A stretch of 64,000 nucleotides of DNA from Pelobates cultripes (GCA_933207985.1 OW240916.1:294936744-295000743); one strand, 5' to 3'. Counted from the stretch's first letter, positions 1 to 11,811 are shown. Notes: generated by a model from the letters alone, not told the origin. Program-made: numbers and translations.

Positions 1-2037
1 AGAATTAAAAACAGCAAAAGAAACCATTAGATAAAAAAAAAATCAAAGTAAGTATAAAGTCCTCTTAAATCCAACGTATTTCGTCCTGTTCAGAACTTCT
101 TCAAAGATGTATGCGGGTATCTGGAAAGACTTTGTTTAAATACACTGGTCATCAAGGGAAAGATACAGCCCACATGAGTCCAGCGTGCGTTCCTGCCTGA
201 TGCGTCTGTGATGATCCAATAGGCATGAACCAATAGAAAAAAAAACTGGGTAATCCCTAAATCCTGGCCTTGTAGGGGGCCATGAGGACTGGTTTGGGAA
301 CCACTGATCTATCACATCTCCAGGTAGTCACAGAATAATGTGTTCTCAGATACATCAGTACCACTGCTATACCTGTTCTATGACATGATGTTGACCAACG
401 TCAATATTGAATATTGTATTATAAGTGTGAGACATAGATGGTGGAGAGTTTAAATAAATGGAGTTGCACAACATTGCATTGCTCAAAAACAAGGACATAT
501 CTTTAGCTTTAGTTATATGTTCTCTTATTAATTAGTTTCAAAGATTAGCCTTCACACTAAATACAGTATACATCCACGTTGTATTTAATTGCTTTACCTT
601 TCTTTTCAAACCATATCTACAGCTATATTATTAGTTGATTACTCTGGCTGATATGTCAAAGAGCATACAGTTTTTTCCACTGTAACATCAGATGAATAAT
701 ATTCTCTGTTCATCACCTCTCTAAAAAACATTCTGTACTTTAAATTACATTAGCGTAGGAAATCTATTTTTTCATAAATCCAGATGTATGACTCTTAAAA
801 TGCTTTTGGAAATAATTATTCGCAGCTATAAATCAATAAATCCGAAGGAGTGGATGCTTCAAGTTTGTACCTTGAAATTTATAGCAGTGATTTTATACTG
901 GAATTTTCTGAGCTTTTTCCAAATTCACAAATAAAGTCAAATCCACACCTAATTGATGAATAGTTTAAATTAAATTAGAAGGAAGCTATATTAAAAAATT
1001 TAAAAAACACACTCCAAGCTGTAAAAAATATATATTTATTCCCGTGAGAATATTCAGTCATTACTTTGACTGCTAGAATGTCTTATGGTATGGAGAAGTA
1101 TTGTACGTTTCATAGATCTTCCCAAACATTTGCAGGAAAGCGTCCAGAATTCTCTACATGTCCAACTTTGATATATAACTTGTTAGAACTCGGTCTGGAT
1201 ACTTTAGATACCTGTGGTGTTATTTGTGAAAACTTATGCAGATATTTTTTAATTACATACATATTTAGTAGACGAACGGCACTCTAAAGGCATCAACTGA
1301 TTTGAAGGATCTTTATTGTGTGAACATTTTCACATATTACATTTTCCGAAGAACATGCTTAATTTCTTTAAGATACAAGTCAGCAACCTTATGTATAGAT
1401 AACATAAAAGAAAAAGACACTACTGTGAACACAGATTCCTAGAATATTTGATCCGCTGACGATCTTGACAATCCAGAAGTATTCCCTTGAAGACACACAT
1501 TGCAGATGTCATTAGTATTTGCAAACTCAACGTGAATTCAATGTAAATTTAATTTTTTAGGAGAAAATAGCCAAACTGAAAAAAAAAAAAAAACTAAAAT
1601 AGCTTGAATTCAGTTTGAATTTCTGAGTAGTAGTCATGCCTGAACAATTTGTGCAATTCATCTTTCAGTGCTTTCCCAGTGGTCCTCTGCGGGAAACTGA
1701 TCACACTCTAACCCTCTTACAAGTACCAGGTCCATGAACCAATCCCTGGACAGCATCACTGAGAGCTGGGCCTGGGGATGTACGGAGGACAGGACGGGAG
1801 AAGCTTGACATCTTGGTAGTTCTATGGGTGGAATATTTGGGAGACAGCGCCTGCTTAACTCAATGCTCCTGATCCCTTCTGAGAGTCTGAAAATCTATTC
1901 AGAGGCCAAGAAATACTCCAGACAGCAGAGCAAATTAACCTGCAGTTTTGCAGAGACACTGATTAACTGACAACAACAAAGATACTGTGGGAGTGAAGAT
2001 GAGCCTGATGTCATTGCTCTGCTCATGAGTTCTCTAT
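1..2037. other. AT-rich sequence without recognisable genes
   Basis: No long open frame, no RNA gene and no clear repeat family is visible. There are short A-runs (for example near 1579) and scattered short ORFs of chance length. Near 290-310 a GGTTTGGGAACCACTG-like phrase resembles the ends of some hAT elements, but no partner end is seen. Confidence 0.6.
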
Positions 2038-3270
2038 TAGAGTTGAGCGGACACCTGGTTGTTCGGGTTCGCCAAGTTCGGCCGAACTTCGTCAAAAGTT
2101 CGAGTTCGGGCTTGAACTTGACCCGAACTTGACCCCGAACCCAAACACCATTGAAGTCAACGGGGACCCGAACTTTTGGGCACTAAAATGCCTCTAAAGA
2201 AGTCCTGGAAAGGGCTAAAGGGCTGCAAAAGGAAGTAAAATGGGGGTAAGAGTAGGACAATTGCCCTACTAGGGAAAGAACTTAAAATAACATAAAACAC
2301 ATAAAAATTTAAAATAATAATCTTGAACTAGGAGGAGGTGTATGTGGAGTAGGAGGTTGAGGAGGCGGTGTAGGTGGAAGTGGCGGTGGAGGAGGTAGCC
2401 AACACTGTTTTTTATTTGTGTTTTTTTTTTGTTTTGTTTTTTAATTGGGGTAGCCCCCAAAATATTGGGACATATAAAAAAAAAAGAAACATTTGCGGCC
2501 TGCGGTGCATTTCTTGCAGTCCAATAACGCCAGGAATTTTTAAATGCTAGCATTCAGGGCCAGGGATCGTGGGTGGGTAGGACGGTACTTCCTCTTTCTC
2601 TCCAGTGTTTGGTAGATGGACAGCTCAACACTTCCATGGGACAATGTGGAGATGCTTGGGGACGGTGGCGGACGTGGTGGTGTTGCTGCCACATCCTCTG
2701 TTTGCGGGATGGAGGAAGAGGTGGAGGAAGAGGCAGAGACAGCAGCAGAAGAGGAAGCAGGAGGAACCTGAGACCTTTCTTGGTTTTTGAGGTGCTTACT
2801 CCACTGCAGCTCATGCTTTGCATGTAGATGCCTGGTCATGCAGGTTGTGCTCAGGTTTAGAACGTTCATGCCTCGCTTCAGGCTCTTATTGCACAGTGTG
2901 CAAACCACTCGTGTCTTGTCGCCAGCACATTGTGTGAAGAACTGCCATGCCAGGGAACTCCTTGAAGCTGGCTTTGGTGTGCTCGGCAGTGGGCAGTAGC
3001 AGGCGTACTGTCTAGGGGACAGCCGCTCCGCTTTTGCACCCTGTTCCCTCTTATGCTGTGCTGGTGCCTCTATGAGACCACCGCCTCTTCCTCCAAACTG
3101 CACACGTCACTCTCATGACCTTCATTCCATGTGGGGTCTAGGACCTCATCATCCTCCACATCATCTTCCACCCACTGCTCAACCCTGCCCTCCTTGCCGG
3201 TCTGCACACTGCAGAAAGCCACAGCAGTTGGCACCTGTGTTTTTCCAGCATGAAAGTTCACTAAGAATAA
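2038..3270 (-). mobile_element. hAT transposon relic with BED-finger (ZBED-like) transposase
   Basis: The left edge begins TAGAGTTGAGCGGACACC and is followed by many GTTCGGGTTCG / CCGAACTT motifs, an end type common in amphibian hAT elements (established knowledge, recalled rather than searched). The minus strand then carries the N-terminal part of a BED-finger protein. No matching inverted end is found to the right of 3270, so the element appears truncated at its 5' end. The catalytic core and dimerisation region of the transposase are absent, so this copy cannot be autonomous. Confidence 0.6.
2540..3261 (-). pseudogene. Broken hAT transposase N-terminus with BED zinc finger
   Basis: Two overlapping minus-strand frames make up this remnant. 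The upstream one (3261-3070) encodes an acidic N-terminus rich in D and E. The downstream one (3103-2540, 187 codons) carries a BED-type finger: W53 and F55/F56, then C68-x2-C71, then H92-x4-H97. BED fingers bind DNA in hAT transposases. A Ser/Pro-rich linker follows and the frame ends near residue 187, where a full hAT transposase would continue for several hundred residues. The two parts lie in different frames, so at least one frameshift is present. A host ZBED gene is unlikely because hAT-type terminal sequence adjoins it. Confidence 0.6.
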
Positions 3271-4395
3271 CCTACTGAAATGGCAAACATTGTAATTGGT
3301 ACAGCCTGTAGATTAGTGATAAAGATTATGGTCCCAGATGTGTCCTGCAGCCCTCCCAGTATAAGTAGTCAGCTTGCGATTTGACAACTTACCTGAGTTC
3401 CACTGGGTTTTGGTAACACCTTCCTGTGCTGGCAGGTCCTGAACAGGAGCCTCAGGTACCTGGGGGCCTGCTGGTAAATTCCTCCCATGGAAAGTTTTCA
3501 AGCTGGAGTGGTAATGCTGCGTGGAGTGTTAAAGATTCAAAGTGCAAGTAATCTAAATTGTATCTCCAAATATTTCATATACAGTATAATGGCAACCTAT
3601 GTAAAACTTGTGCGGTATACTTCAATAACTCATTATTCTTTTGCAGGCCAACTGAACATCCAGAATGACAAACATGCTTCAGAGTTGGGTTTTTCATTTT
3701 TTTAAGCTTGTTTTTTTATAGTTATACACTTTTTAAAATATTTTTTTATTCACATGTTTAAAATCACTGAAAAATTTAAATTGTAAAGTCTGCAAAGGAC
3801 ATATGGAGAGGGTTTTAGAATTGTATCCAGGCAACAGTTTTCCCCTATAAACTGACCTCTCAGTTTGACTTGTGAGGGTGTTCCCCCAGAATTACAATAT
3901 TGTTTAAGTACCTCTTAGCTATTGATAACTGGTTTAAATATCGCAGCTGGTTATCTGGTAGTTTCAAGTGTAGAAAATATCAATCTGTTTTCTATCACTT
4001 AGATCTGTTTAACAAATGTTGTAGGTGTGAAACAATATTACAAGTGACCGATGTAGTAAATTCGAATCAAAGTTCCATTTGGAAAACAAAATTCTCGCCC
4101 ATCGTGGGTTATTGCATTTTTAAGATGTAGACTTTTTGTATCACACTAGCCATGCACAGGTAGATTGTCTGGCACGTTGTTTTGGTGTTTGGTTTTTAAC
4201 TTTGTAGTTGTGTCTTTACACAATATAGAAATGTATCTTAATGCTTCTGTATATGAAGCGATCACAATAACACTTATTTTTCACTTTTTTAAAAAAAATC
4301 AGGCTAAACAAAAATTGGTAATTAACAATGTGACATCTGAAAAGCACACGAAAGGATGCTCTAGGATTTATTTATTTTTTAGCCACATTTCGCAT
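3271..4395. other. Gene-free AT-rich interval
   Basis: Only short ORFs without recognisable domains are present. I see no repeat family in this stretch. Confidence 0.5.
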
Positions 4396-5320
4396 CTGAT
4401 ATGCACCCGGAGAACACATACCGGAGCCACGGCGTGGCAGGTTCACATGGCGGCAGTTCGAGGCTGAGTTGGAGGCAGAAAGAACCGGAGGGGACGGTGC
4501 ACCCTAGTCGACCTGTGGAGCGGGAGGGATGGCCGCTCACCCAATCTAGAGGGTCCTGGACTCATGCTGAAACCTCCTAGGTCCCCGTTTCCCCCCCTTG
4601 GGACCAGTGGGGGTTATCCCGATCCTCACCAGGCAAGCTCGCACTTCCACAGCTCTCTTGTGCAGCTACATGTCAAAGGCAGACGGCCACACTAAAATGG
4701 CAGATGGCAGCGCAGCAGCTCCAAAGACCGAGAGGGCAAATCCTCTGAGGTAAAGACCTCAAGACACGCAAGCACCACAGCAGCCTGCATACCCTCACAG
4801 CAGCGACACTTCCAGGACACAGGCGCAAGTCTGACTCCGGTCGAGCACAACTTACCAACGACCCTGAAGCCAAGGACCTGCACCTGAAGGGTACCCAGTG
4901 ACATCACCCCCATGCTCCAACTCCACAACGCAGCAGTTTGCACCATGGTACTAAGGCATGACAGGTACCGTACCCAAACTCACCCAACAACTAGGAGACA
5001 ACTAGGAGACATGATGGGAATGGGCCGCAATTGCTGCATCCAGCAGCAGGACTCTGGGACTCTGTGGCCCTCTTAGGTATTGCACAGGGACTATCCCCAC
5101 GCACGGGAAAGAGCTAACTTTTATTATCTTTTTAAGGGTCGGAGCTGGCGGGGACCAGCCTGTGAGGTTATAATACTATTAAGGCACACACCGTTTAAAT
5201 ATATCTTAGCTAACCCCCCCTGGTGTCGCGGTGGCTGCAGACATCGATACGAATGCACCCTCTCTGATAAAGCTAATGTTCAAGCTAACTATGCCTGGTG
5301 GAAACTTACTCTAATAAGCT
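4396..5320. other. GC-rich block, possibly LINE untranslated or ORF1-start sequence
   Basis: Base composition rises sharply compared with both flanks. The plus strand contains ATGGCAGATGGCAGC (near 4697), which reads as a short Met-Ala-Asp-Gly-Ser start and is reminiscent of L1/Tx1 ORF1 beginnings, followed quickly by stops. No protein domain can be confirmed, so retroelement origin is an inference from composition only. Confidence 0.25.
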
Positions 5321-8007
5321 TGTAACCTTCAAACCATATATCATAGTCAGTCAGAATATCACACTGTGTAACTAATGTAAATTCTCTTGTAACTGACAAG
5401 CTGATCTATAACTCGAGGAAACTACATTATATAAAATTATAAAATGTGTTATGTGCATACAATATTACACTATGTCTGGTTTGAATTTATTTTATAGATT
5501 TATACAATCCTTTTTGGATCTCTGTATATCCTTACTAGGTTGTATTCAAGTATTTATATTCTCAGTTGTGTTTATTATTTGGAGTCATATCCCTCCATTT
5601 TTTTGTTCACTACATATTTTAGTAAGTAACTGAATAGATACGTGAACTGTAAAAAAAAAAGCAAAAAACTGCTGTGTTAAAAACATAAAGTCCCAAAATG
5701 GCTGTACATTTACACAGTAAACAGTGAGTGAGCCTCTCATTTGAAAAAAAAAAAAAAAGTAAAATTACGGACTCTTGTCTTTACTGAATGAAACCTCTAT
5801 GATAAGAGGAGATTGAAGTTATTGGAGTAAGGAAATTTTGCCAATAAGAAACAATCTCCAGTGACAGTCATAACGTTGTGAATATCATTTATTTCAAATA
5901 ATCCAAATCTGTTTAAGGAGGACGTGATTCCTTCACTTGTTACAACATAAGAGAAAGAGAATAGAGAACAAGCTTTAACATAGATACCCCACTACTGCAT
6001 TGCTATTATCACTGCTGACCTAACACAACACTGCTAACATTTAAAGAAGAGGATAAAGTGGATAAAGCAAAACTGTGATTGAAAGGACCACAAAATCCAC
6101 CAATGGTTCAGTGGAAACAAGGAAGGAGGTGGTCCAAGATTTTGGAAAAGTACACATCTGATTGTACATGTCATAGATGATAAAGCAGATGAATTATCTT
6201 CTCGTACAGAAACACTATCCAAAATGGGTCCACCACAAGCTGATGGGTCATGCTTTTTATAAGGCAAGGAATAAAAATCCAGTTGGGTACCCAAACAGGA
6301 TTATAGTTATGGAGAGATCAAAAACAAGTCACCATAAATGGAAGTTTGAAGTTTAAGAGACAAGACTCCATAGCCAATAAAATTGTAGACGGGACTCTAG
6401 TAGACTTAGACAGGACTTTAGTTGGCACAGGGGTGCTCATTTACTTATACAACACAATAATTTTCCTTGAAGGGGGAGATTGTGATGCAACAATCCTTTA
6501 ATAAACATCTAGCAGAAACTTTCATCTGAAAATTTTGCACCTTTTAATGAGAAAATAGGTTTTCACTCCAGTAACTAAGGGTGCCGGAAAAGGGTGTTGG
6601 AAATGTTATCCAAAATACAATGATTATTTATTTATTTAATTTTTCACCTTAAGCTATTGAAGAACCTATAATAATATGGCATAATGGTCTCCAGCTCCAT
6701 CATCACTGTTATGGCTCCCATAAGGTTTATTGGGTATTGGGATAACCCAGCTATGTTTTTGTTTTCTGAACACATTCATAACTATACCTTTCAAGCAATG
6801 TTGATGTTTCCTTCCCCAAGAACAATGATGATCCATTTTTCAACCTGATTCAGCACGATTGTACTTTAATCACACAATCCCACCCATTTGTGTAACTGTG
6901 CTTACAGAAACCTAATTTCATTTGCCTTTTAAGAATACTGAAGTTTATTGCAGTAGGACAGTAACAGAAGCAGTAACATCTTCATTGCAATCAACTCATT
7001 AATGACTTTTGCAGCATGTCACGATCCACTATACATGTTATTTTAAGAAGTCACATCCCTGTTTATCCATCTAAAAGAACAATTTAATTTGAATTTACAC
7101 AGCTGGTGAATACATAATTAAAGCCACCTCCAGAGACGATCTAGAAAATTGCTTTGTAAATTGATTTAGCAGTTTCATCATCCAAGGATAAACTACAGAA
7201 TTTGGAACCAATACAGTTTTAAGAGACGCCTGGCCTGGGGTCAATGGTCTGAGAAACACATTGACAGACAGCCACTGTCAGTTAAAATATTGGAAAACTT
7301 TATATCCTAAATACTGTAGTATCAAAGGAGGCCTCAATATGAATAAATTTATAAAATTGTAAAATATTTATCTTTGGAATACTAAGAAAAGCTATTTTCA
7401 ATCAGACGTATTTCATGCAAAAACTTATGAATTCTAAATGCTAAATGAATGTATTAAAAGTGTATTCCGTTTTGGTATCTTGGTATGTGTGCCTACTTTG
7501 TGCTGTTTACTATAACAACTTAGTCCTAAGAATAGAACCCTGTCTGAACCATGCCCGAGAACTTATACCTCAGAATAAAATATACTTTGTCCAAGATAAG
7601 ACGACTAGATGTTGAATGGGAGGACGAAAGCTCCTCTTGCCGTTTAAGAGGTAAAGATTGGAATATATGGTACAAAATTGATAAAAATTATTTCACCTGT
7701 GAAAGACTCCCCCTGCATCTAAGCCATGCATCTGGAATTTGAATGTATTCAATTTAAGGAAGAACTATTACTTTCTCCATCGATGAAATACCTCGAGAAA
7801 TACTTGGTAAACCTCCTATGAAATGTATGTAAACAGACTTGCACATGGATATACAGGGCACCCCATCTAAGAAAGACCTAGACATAGAAGGTAGGGAACA
7901 TTTAAGATTCTGGTCCATTGGTGCCTATGAGTTATATCTTGAAATCGGAGATATGGAATTTGACATAGCACAATCAAACCGTTTAGTTGGAGTATTATTT
8001 GACCACC
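5321..8007. other. Long AT-rich interval, no gene recognised
   Basis: Several ORFs of 60-86 codons occur (for example 6034-6294 minus, 7551-7742 plus, 7839-8069 plus), but none shows a known domain. The last runs into the palindromic MITE at 8008. A purine tract at 6469-6480 followed by TGTGATG resembles a retroviral polypurine tract next to an LTR start, but no env or LTR partner is seen. Confidence 0.5.
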
Positions 8008-8182
8008 GAGGCCTCAATTTAATAAGTTTTCCAAATGATTCAATAATGTTAGAAAAACACTCCAAATGAATTATCTACAGAAGTCGCCATTGAAGTATAG
8101 GGAATTTTTTGTAGAAAAATCATCTTAAAAGATTTTCTAAAAGTATTGAATCCTTTGGAAAGCTTATTAAATCGTGGCCTGA
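8008..8182. repeat. Palindromic MITE (family with GGCCTCgATTTAATAAG ends)
   Basis: The left end GAGGCCTCAATTTAATAAG and the right end are inverted copies of each other, and the similarity runs inward for most of each arm. The element is therefore close to a 175-bp foldback. Relatives lie at about 13105-13275 and 53150-53250 in this window. It has no coding capacity. Confidence 0.7.
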
Positions 8183-8236
8183 GTAAGTTTTTATATGCAT
8201 ACACAAATACTTCTTTCACATTAAGATGGTGCCAGA

Positions 8237-8356
8237 CAGGGCCAGATTAACATAGGGGTGGACGGAAGTCCAGCCCTACCTTGCTGTAATAGACCAACAG
8301 TTCAGACCCATCAAAACTTTCAGCTCCAGGCCCACGAGGCTCTTAATCCGGCCGTG
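8237..8356. mobile_element. Short hAT MITE, CAGGGCCAGATTAA ends
   Basis: It starts CAGGGCCAGATTAA and ends TTAATCCGGCCGTG, which are imperfect inverted repeats. The flanks GTGCCAGA (8229-8236) and GTGCTAGG (8357-8364) match at six of eight positions, as expected for an 8-bp hAT target duplication that has aged. A longer relative is at 49561-50080. Confidence 0.7.
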
Positions 8357-8570
8357 GTGCTAGGGTTACTCTAATATTGTCAGCTGGTGTTCCTACTCCT
8401 GCAGGCAGAAGATCCAAGTCTTCTTTTTATATAACTCGTGAGCTATCAGGGCTAGCAGCTGGAGTTTTAATTAGGCAGTGTAATCAGACGAGTGATGATA
8501 TTTGTTTATTTAAGATATAAAATATAGATTCAAAACCTTAATAAATATAAAAACTACATGTTCTATTAGC

Positions 8571-8898
8571 AGAGAACCAAAGGTGTCACTTGAATAGAAA
8601 GTGACCACAAGGTTAAATTTCCAATCCACTGCAATAAGATCCTAAAGGACAAAATAATAATAAATAACAAAATAACTTTATTAGCAACTCTAAAAAGTAC
8701 TAGGACAAATTAAACAGTGTAGTCTGATATGAGGGGGAACAGCCCTGAGTGAGATGCTCAATAATAGATAGTCAATAATAAAGCATACCACACTAGTTCC
8801 CGTTATTTATTATAATTTCTCCTTTAGGATCTTATTGCAGTGGATTGGAAATTTAACCTTGTGGTCACTTTCTATTCAAGTGACACCTTTGGTTCTCT
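8571..8898. repeat. Perfect 79-bp inverted repeat with about 170-bp spacer
   Basis: The segment 8571-8649 is, base for base by eye, the reverse complement of 8820-8898. Similarity continues inward for roughly another 18 bp with one indel. The spacer (8650-8819) is AT-rich and has no ORF. Perfect arms imply recent origin or gene conversion between the arms. Confidence 0.85.
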
Positions 8899-9111
8899 AC
8901 AATTTACTGTATTCCCTAGGGTTCAGGGCCGGCGCTACCTGTAAGGCGGACTAGGCAGCCGCCTAGGGCGCCCCTTGGGAAGGGGCGCCGCCAGGAGCGC
9001 CGGCCCTCCATGCTGCAGCCGCCCGAGTGCTCTGTAGAGAGCCTCGGGCGGCTGCAGCTTTGCCCGTGCGGTGCGTCCATGAGGACGCACTCCCTCTGTA
9101 GTAGCGTGTAG

Positions 9112-9280
9112 TAGCGTGGCCGAGCTCTGTATAGTCGGCGGGTACAGGGAGCAGCTGTCTCCTGTACCCGGCCGGACTAACAGGAAGTGCACACTGAGTG
9201 TTCACTTCCTGTTAGTCCGGCCGGGTACAGGAAGCAAAAGCTCCCTGTACCCACGGACCATACAGAGCTCGGCCACGCTA
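9112..9280. repeat. GC-rich palindrome inside the hAT element
   Basis: The arms meet near 9196. The inner 29 bp of each arm are perfectly complementary (about 9160-9188 against 9203-9231). The outer arms, from TAGCGTGGCCGAGCTC to GAGCTCGGCCACGCTA, pair with a few indels. A strong cruciform or hairpin is predicted from the sequence. Confidence 0.8.
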
Positions 9281-9284
9281 CAAC

Positions 9285-10185
9285 ACAGGTAGGGGAGGAG
9301 GGGGAAGAAAGGGAGGGAGAGGGGAGAAGGAAACAGGGAGGGAGGGAGGGGGAAGAAAGAAACAGGAGGGAGGAGGGGGGGAAGAAAGAGGGAGGGAGGG
9401 GGGAGAAGGAAACAGGAGGGAGGGGGAAGAAAGAAACAGGGAGGGAGGGGGGGAGAAAGAAAGAAACAGGGAGGAGGGGGAAGAAAGAAACAGGAGGGGG
9501 AAGAAAGAAACAGGGAGAGAGGGGGAAGAAAGAAACAGGGAGGGGGGAGAAGGAAACAGGGAGGGAGGGGGAAGAAAGAAACAGGGAGGGAGGGGAGAAG
9601 GGGGGGAAGAAACAGGGAGGGAGGGGAAGAAAGAGGGAGGGAGGGAAGGAAAGAAAGAAACAAGGAGGAGGGAAGGGAAAGAAAGAAAGGGAGGAGGGAA
9701 GGAAGGGAAGAAAGAAACAGGGAGGGAGGGGGGAAGAAAAGAAACAGAGAGGGAGGGGAAGAAGAGGGAGGAGGGGAGAAAGAAACACGGAGGGAGGGGA
9801 AGAAAGAAACAGGGAGGGGGGAAGAAAAAACAGGAGGGGAAGAAAGAAACTGGACAGGGGGGGGAGAAAGAAACTAACAGGGAGGTGGGGAGAAAGAAAC
9901 TAACAGGGAGGTGGGGGGAAAGAAACTAACAGGGAGGTGGGGGGTAAGAAACTAACAGGGGGGAAGAAACTAACAGGGAGGGGGGAAAGAAACCAACAGG
10001 GAGGTGGGGGGAAGAAACTAACAGGGGGGGAACTAACAGGGAGAGGGGAGACATTGACAGGGAGGGGAATTGACTGGGAGAGAGAAATTGACAGGGAGGG
10101 GGGAGTGACAGGGGAGGGAGGGGGAATGAGAGTAACAAGGGAGGGGGGAGAAGAGTGACAAGGGAGGGGGGAGAGATTGACATCC
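9285..10185 (+). repeat. Purine-strand minisatellite, about 24-bp G-rich unit
   Basis: The plus strand is almost wholly G and A with a single C per unit, in variants of GGGAGGGAGGGGGAAGAAAG followed by AAACA. From about 9870 the unit changes to one containing AACTAACAGGGAGGTGG. Many runs of three or more G give G-quadruplex potential, and the long homopurine stretch could form a triplex. The long ORFs on both strands here are repeat artefacts. Confidence 0.9.
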
Positions 10186-10530
10186 ATCACACACCCACAC
10201 ACACACACAATCACACAGAATGCACCCCTTACACACAAAGACAATGAACCCCTTGCACACAGAAAAACACACAATGCATTACACACACAATGCATTACAC
10301 ACACACACACACGCAATGCAACCCTTACACACAATGCATCCCTTACACACACAGAAACACACAATGCATTCCTTACACACACTCAATGCAGCACCCCTTA
10401 CAGACTCACACACTTCATCCCTTACATACACAGAAACACACCTTGCAACCCTTACACATACAAACACAGATTCACACAATGCATTCCTTACACACAAATC
10501 AGGACATCCCCTACACACTCCACCCCCTGT
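10186..10530 (+). repeat. CA-rich minisatellite
   Basis: The array consists of variants of ACACACAATGCATTCCTTAC with ACACAGAAACAC, repeated irregularly. It directly follows the purine array inside the same hAT element. ORFs across it are artefacts. Confidence 0.9.
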
Positions 10531-10794
10531 GAACAAACTCATTGGTGGAACATGAAGGTGGACCCTGGGACCCAGACCTTGAGCTGTGTAAAGGGCCCCC
10601 AAAAAATGGAGCTGCTTCCCGTTCTCCCAGAACATTGATTTTTGTGACCACAGTTACAAACCGCCTCCAGAGAGCCTGTTCTACACCAGACCAGTGGAGC
10701 CAGACTGCAGCTAGAGCCCATCATCATCCTCATCTGGTTGTAAGTAGGTAATCTAGTATATTATTCGTGGCACTAATCTCTAATTTACCTCACA

Positions 10795-10905
10795 TTAAAG
10801 AAACACTATAGTCCCCAGAACCACTGCAGCTTAATGTAGTGGTTCTGGTGTCTATAGCCTGTCCCTGCAGGCCTTTTAATGTAAACACAGCGGCACTGCA
10901 GCACT
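10795..10905 (+). repeat. Fragment of a TTAA-type (T2-like) MITE
   Basis: TTAAAGAAACACTATAG is followed by a hairpin formed by CAGAACCACTGCAGC and its inverse. This is the layout of the left ends of the T2-like MITEs elsewhere in the window. No right end is seen, so the copy is partial. Confidence 0.5.
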
Positions 10906-11345
10906 AGCGTTAGTTAACATGGCAGGTCATATGGGTGGGGCATTGTGATGTCACGGGGCGGCAAACTTTACTTTTGCCTAGGGCGGCAAAAATCCTTGCA
11001 CCGGCCCTGCTTGGGTTATCCCCTACTTTTCCAGTCTAGGTGACCTTTTTTTGTGGGTTAGGTACAGTACGAGGGTGTTACAGTAAACCCCTATCCTGAA
11101 CCGCTCCCCTTCTTTTCTACACGTTCTATTATGTTTTGAAATTTATTGAACAAAATATGAATTCTTCAGTACTTTCTGTAAATCCATTTCACTGGACATA
11201 TCTAACCTTTCCAGTCCCAGTTCTATAAATATATACGGGATTGTCTTAATTTTATATTTCTTGTCGATGCCGAACAAATCATTGACAAATCACAAATCAA
11301 AAACAACATTTCCAATATTCTCCTCATGAACATTGGTCATTACCT

Positions 11346-11386
11346 GACTGAGAAATGTGCTTATACTGACTGAGAAATGTGCTTGT
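11346..11386 (+). repeat. Short direct duplication at a LINE 5' junction
   Basis: CTGACTGAGAAATGTGCTT occurs twice in immediate tandem, and the CR1 homology starts just after the second copy. It may be a by-product of 5'-end joining during LINE insertion. Confidence 0.6.
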
Positions 11387-11811
11387 ACTTATACTGGAGA
11401 CCGTATCTTCAGAAGGATATTGATGCCTTAGAGAGGGTTCAGAGAAGGGCTACTAAACTGGTTCATGGATTGCGGGATAAAACTTACCAGGAAAGGTTAA
11501 AGGATCTTAACATGTATAGCTTGGAGGAAAGACGAGACAGGGGGGATATGATAGAAACATTTAAATATATAAAGGGAATCAACACAGTAAAGGAGGAGAC
11601 TATATTTAAAAGAAGAAAAACTACCACAACAAGAGGACATAGTCTTAAATTAGAGGGACAAAGGTTTAAAAATAATATCAGGAAGTATTACTTTACTGAG
11701 AGGGTAGAAGATGCATGGAATAGCCTTCCAGCTGAAGTGGTAGAGGTTAACACAGTAAAGGAGTTTAAGCATGCTTGGAATAGGCATAAGGCTAGCCTAA
11801 CTATAAGATAA
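11386..11811 (+). pseudogene. CR1 ORF2 C-terminal fragment
   Basis: An open frame of about 140 codons matches the end of a LINE ORF2 protein downstream of the reverse transcriptase fingers and palm. It contains the phrases ALERVQRRATKLVHGLRD and YSLEERRDRGDMIETFKYIK, which characterise CR1/L2-type thumb and C-terminal regions. It runs to a TAA at 11809-11811. No endonuclease or RT catalytic motif is included, so the fragment has no activity. The apparent ATG upstream lies outside the LINE homology. Confidence 0.8.

Larger units (their letters stand above)
8924..11009. mobile_element. Non-autonomous hAT element carrying two minisatellites
   Basis: The left end is CAGGGCCGGCGC and the right end is CACCGGCCCTG in inverted orientation. 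GCCTAGGGCG near the left end and its inverse near the right extend the terminal similarity. The flanking 8-mers CTAGGGTT (8916-8923) and CTTGGGTT (11010-11017) match at seven of eight positions, a typical hAT target duplication. The 2.1-kb interior has no transposase. It holds GC-rich hairpins (9012-9058), a long palindrome (9112-9280), a purine-rich array (9285-10185), a CA-rich array (10186-10530) and a fragment of a TTAA-type MITE. Open frames across the arrays are artefacts of biased composition. Confidence 0.8.

Noticed and set aside
7551..8069. Two neighbouring ORFs as a possible small gene
   Set aside because: No domain is recognised, and the second ends inside a palindromic MITE.
9177..10638. 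ORFs up to 238 codons encoding G/R/E/K-rich or P/S/F/L-rich peptides
   Set aside because: They are translations of purine-rich and CA-rich arrays inside a hAT element, with no domain.
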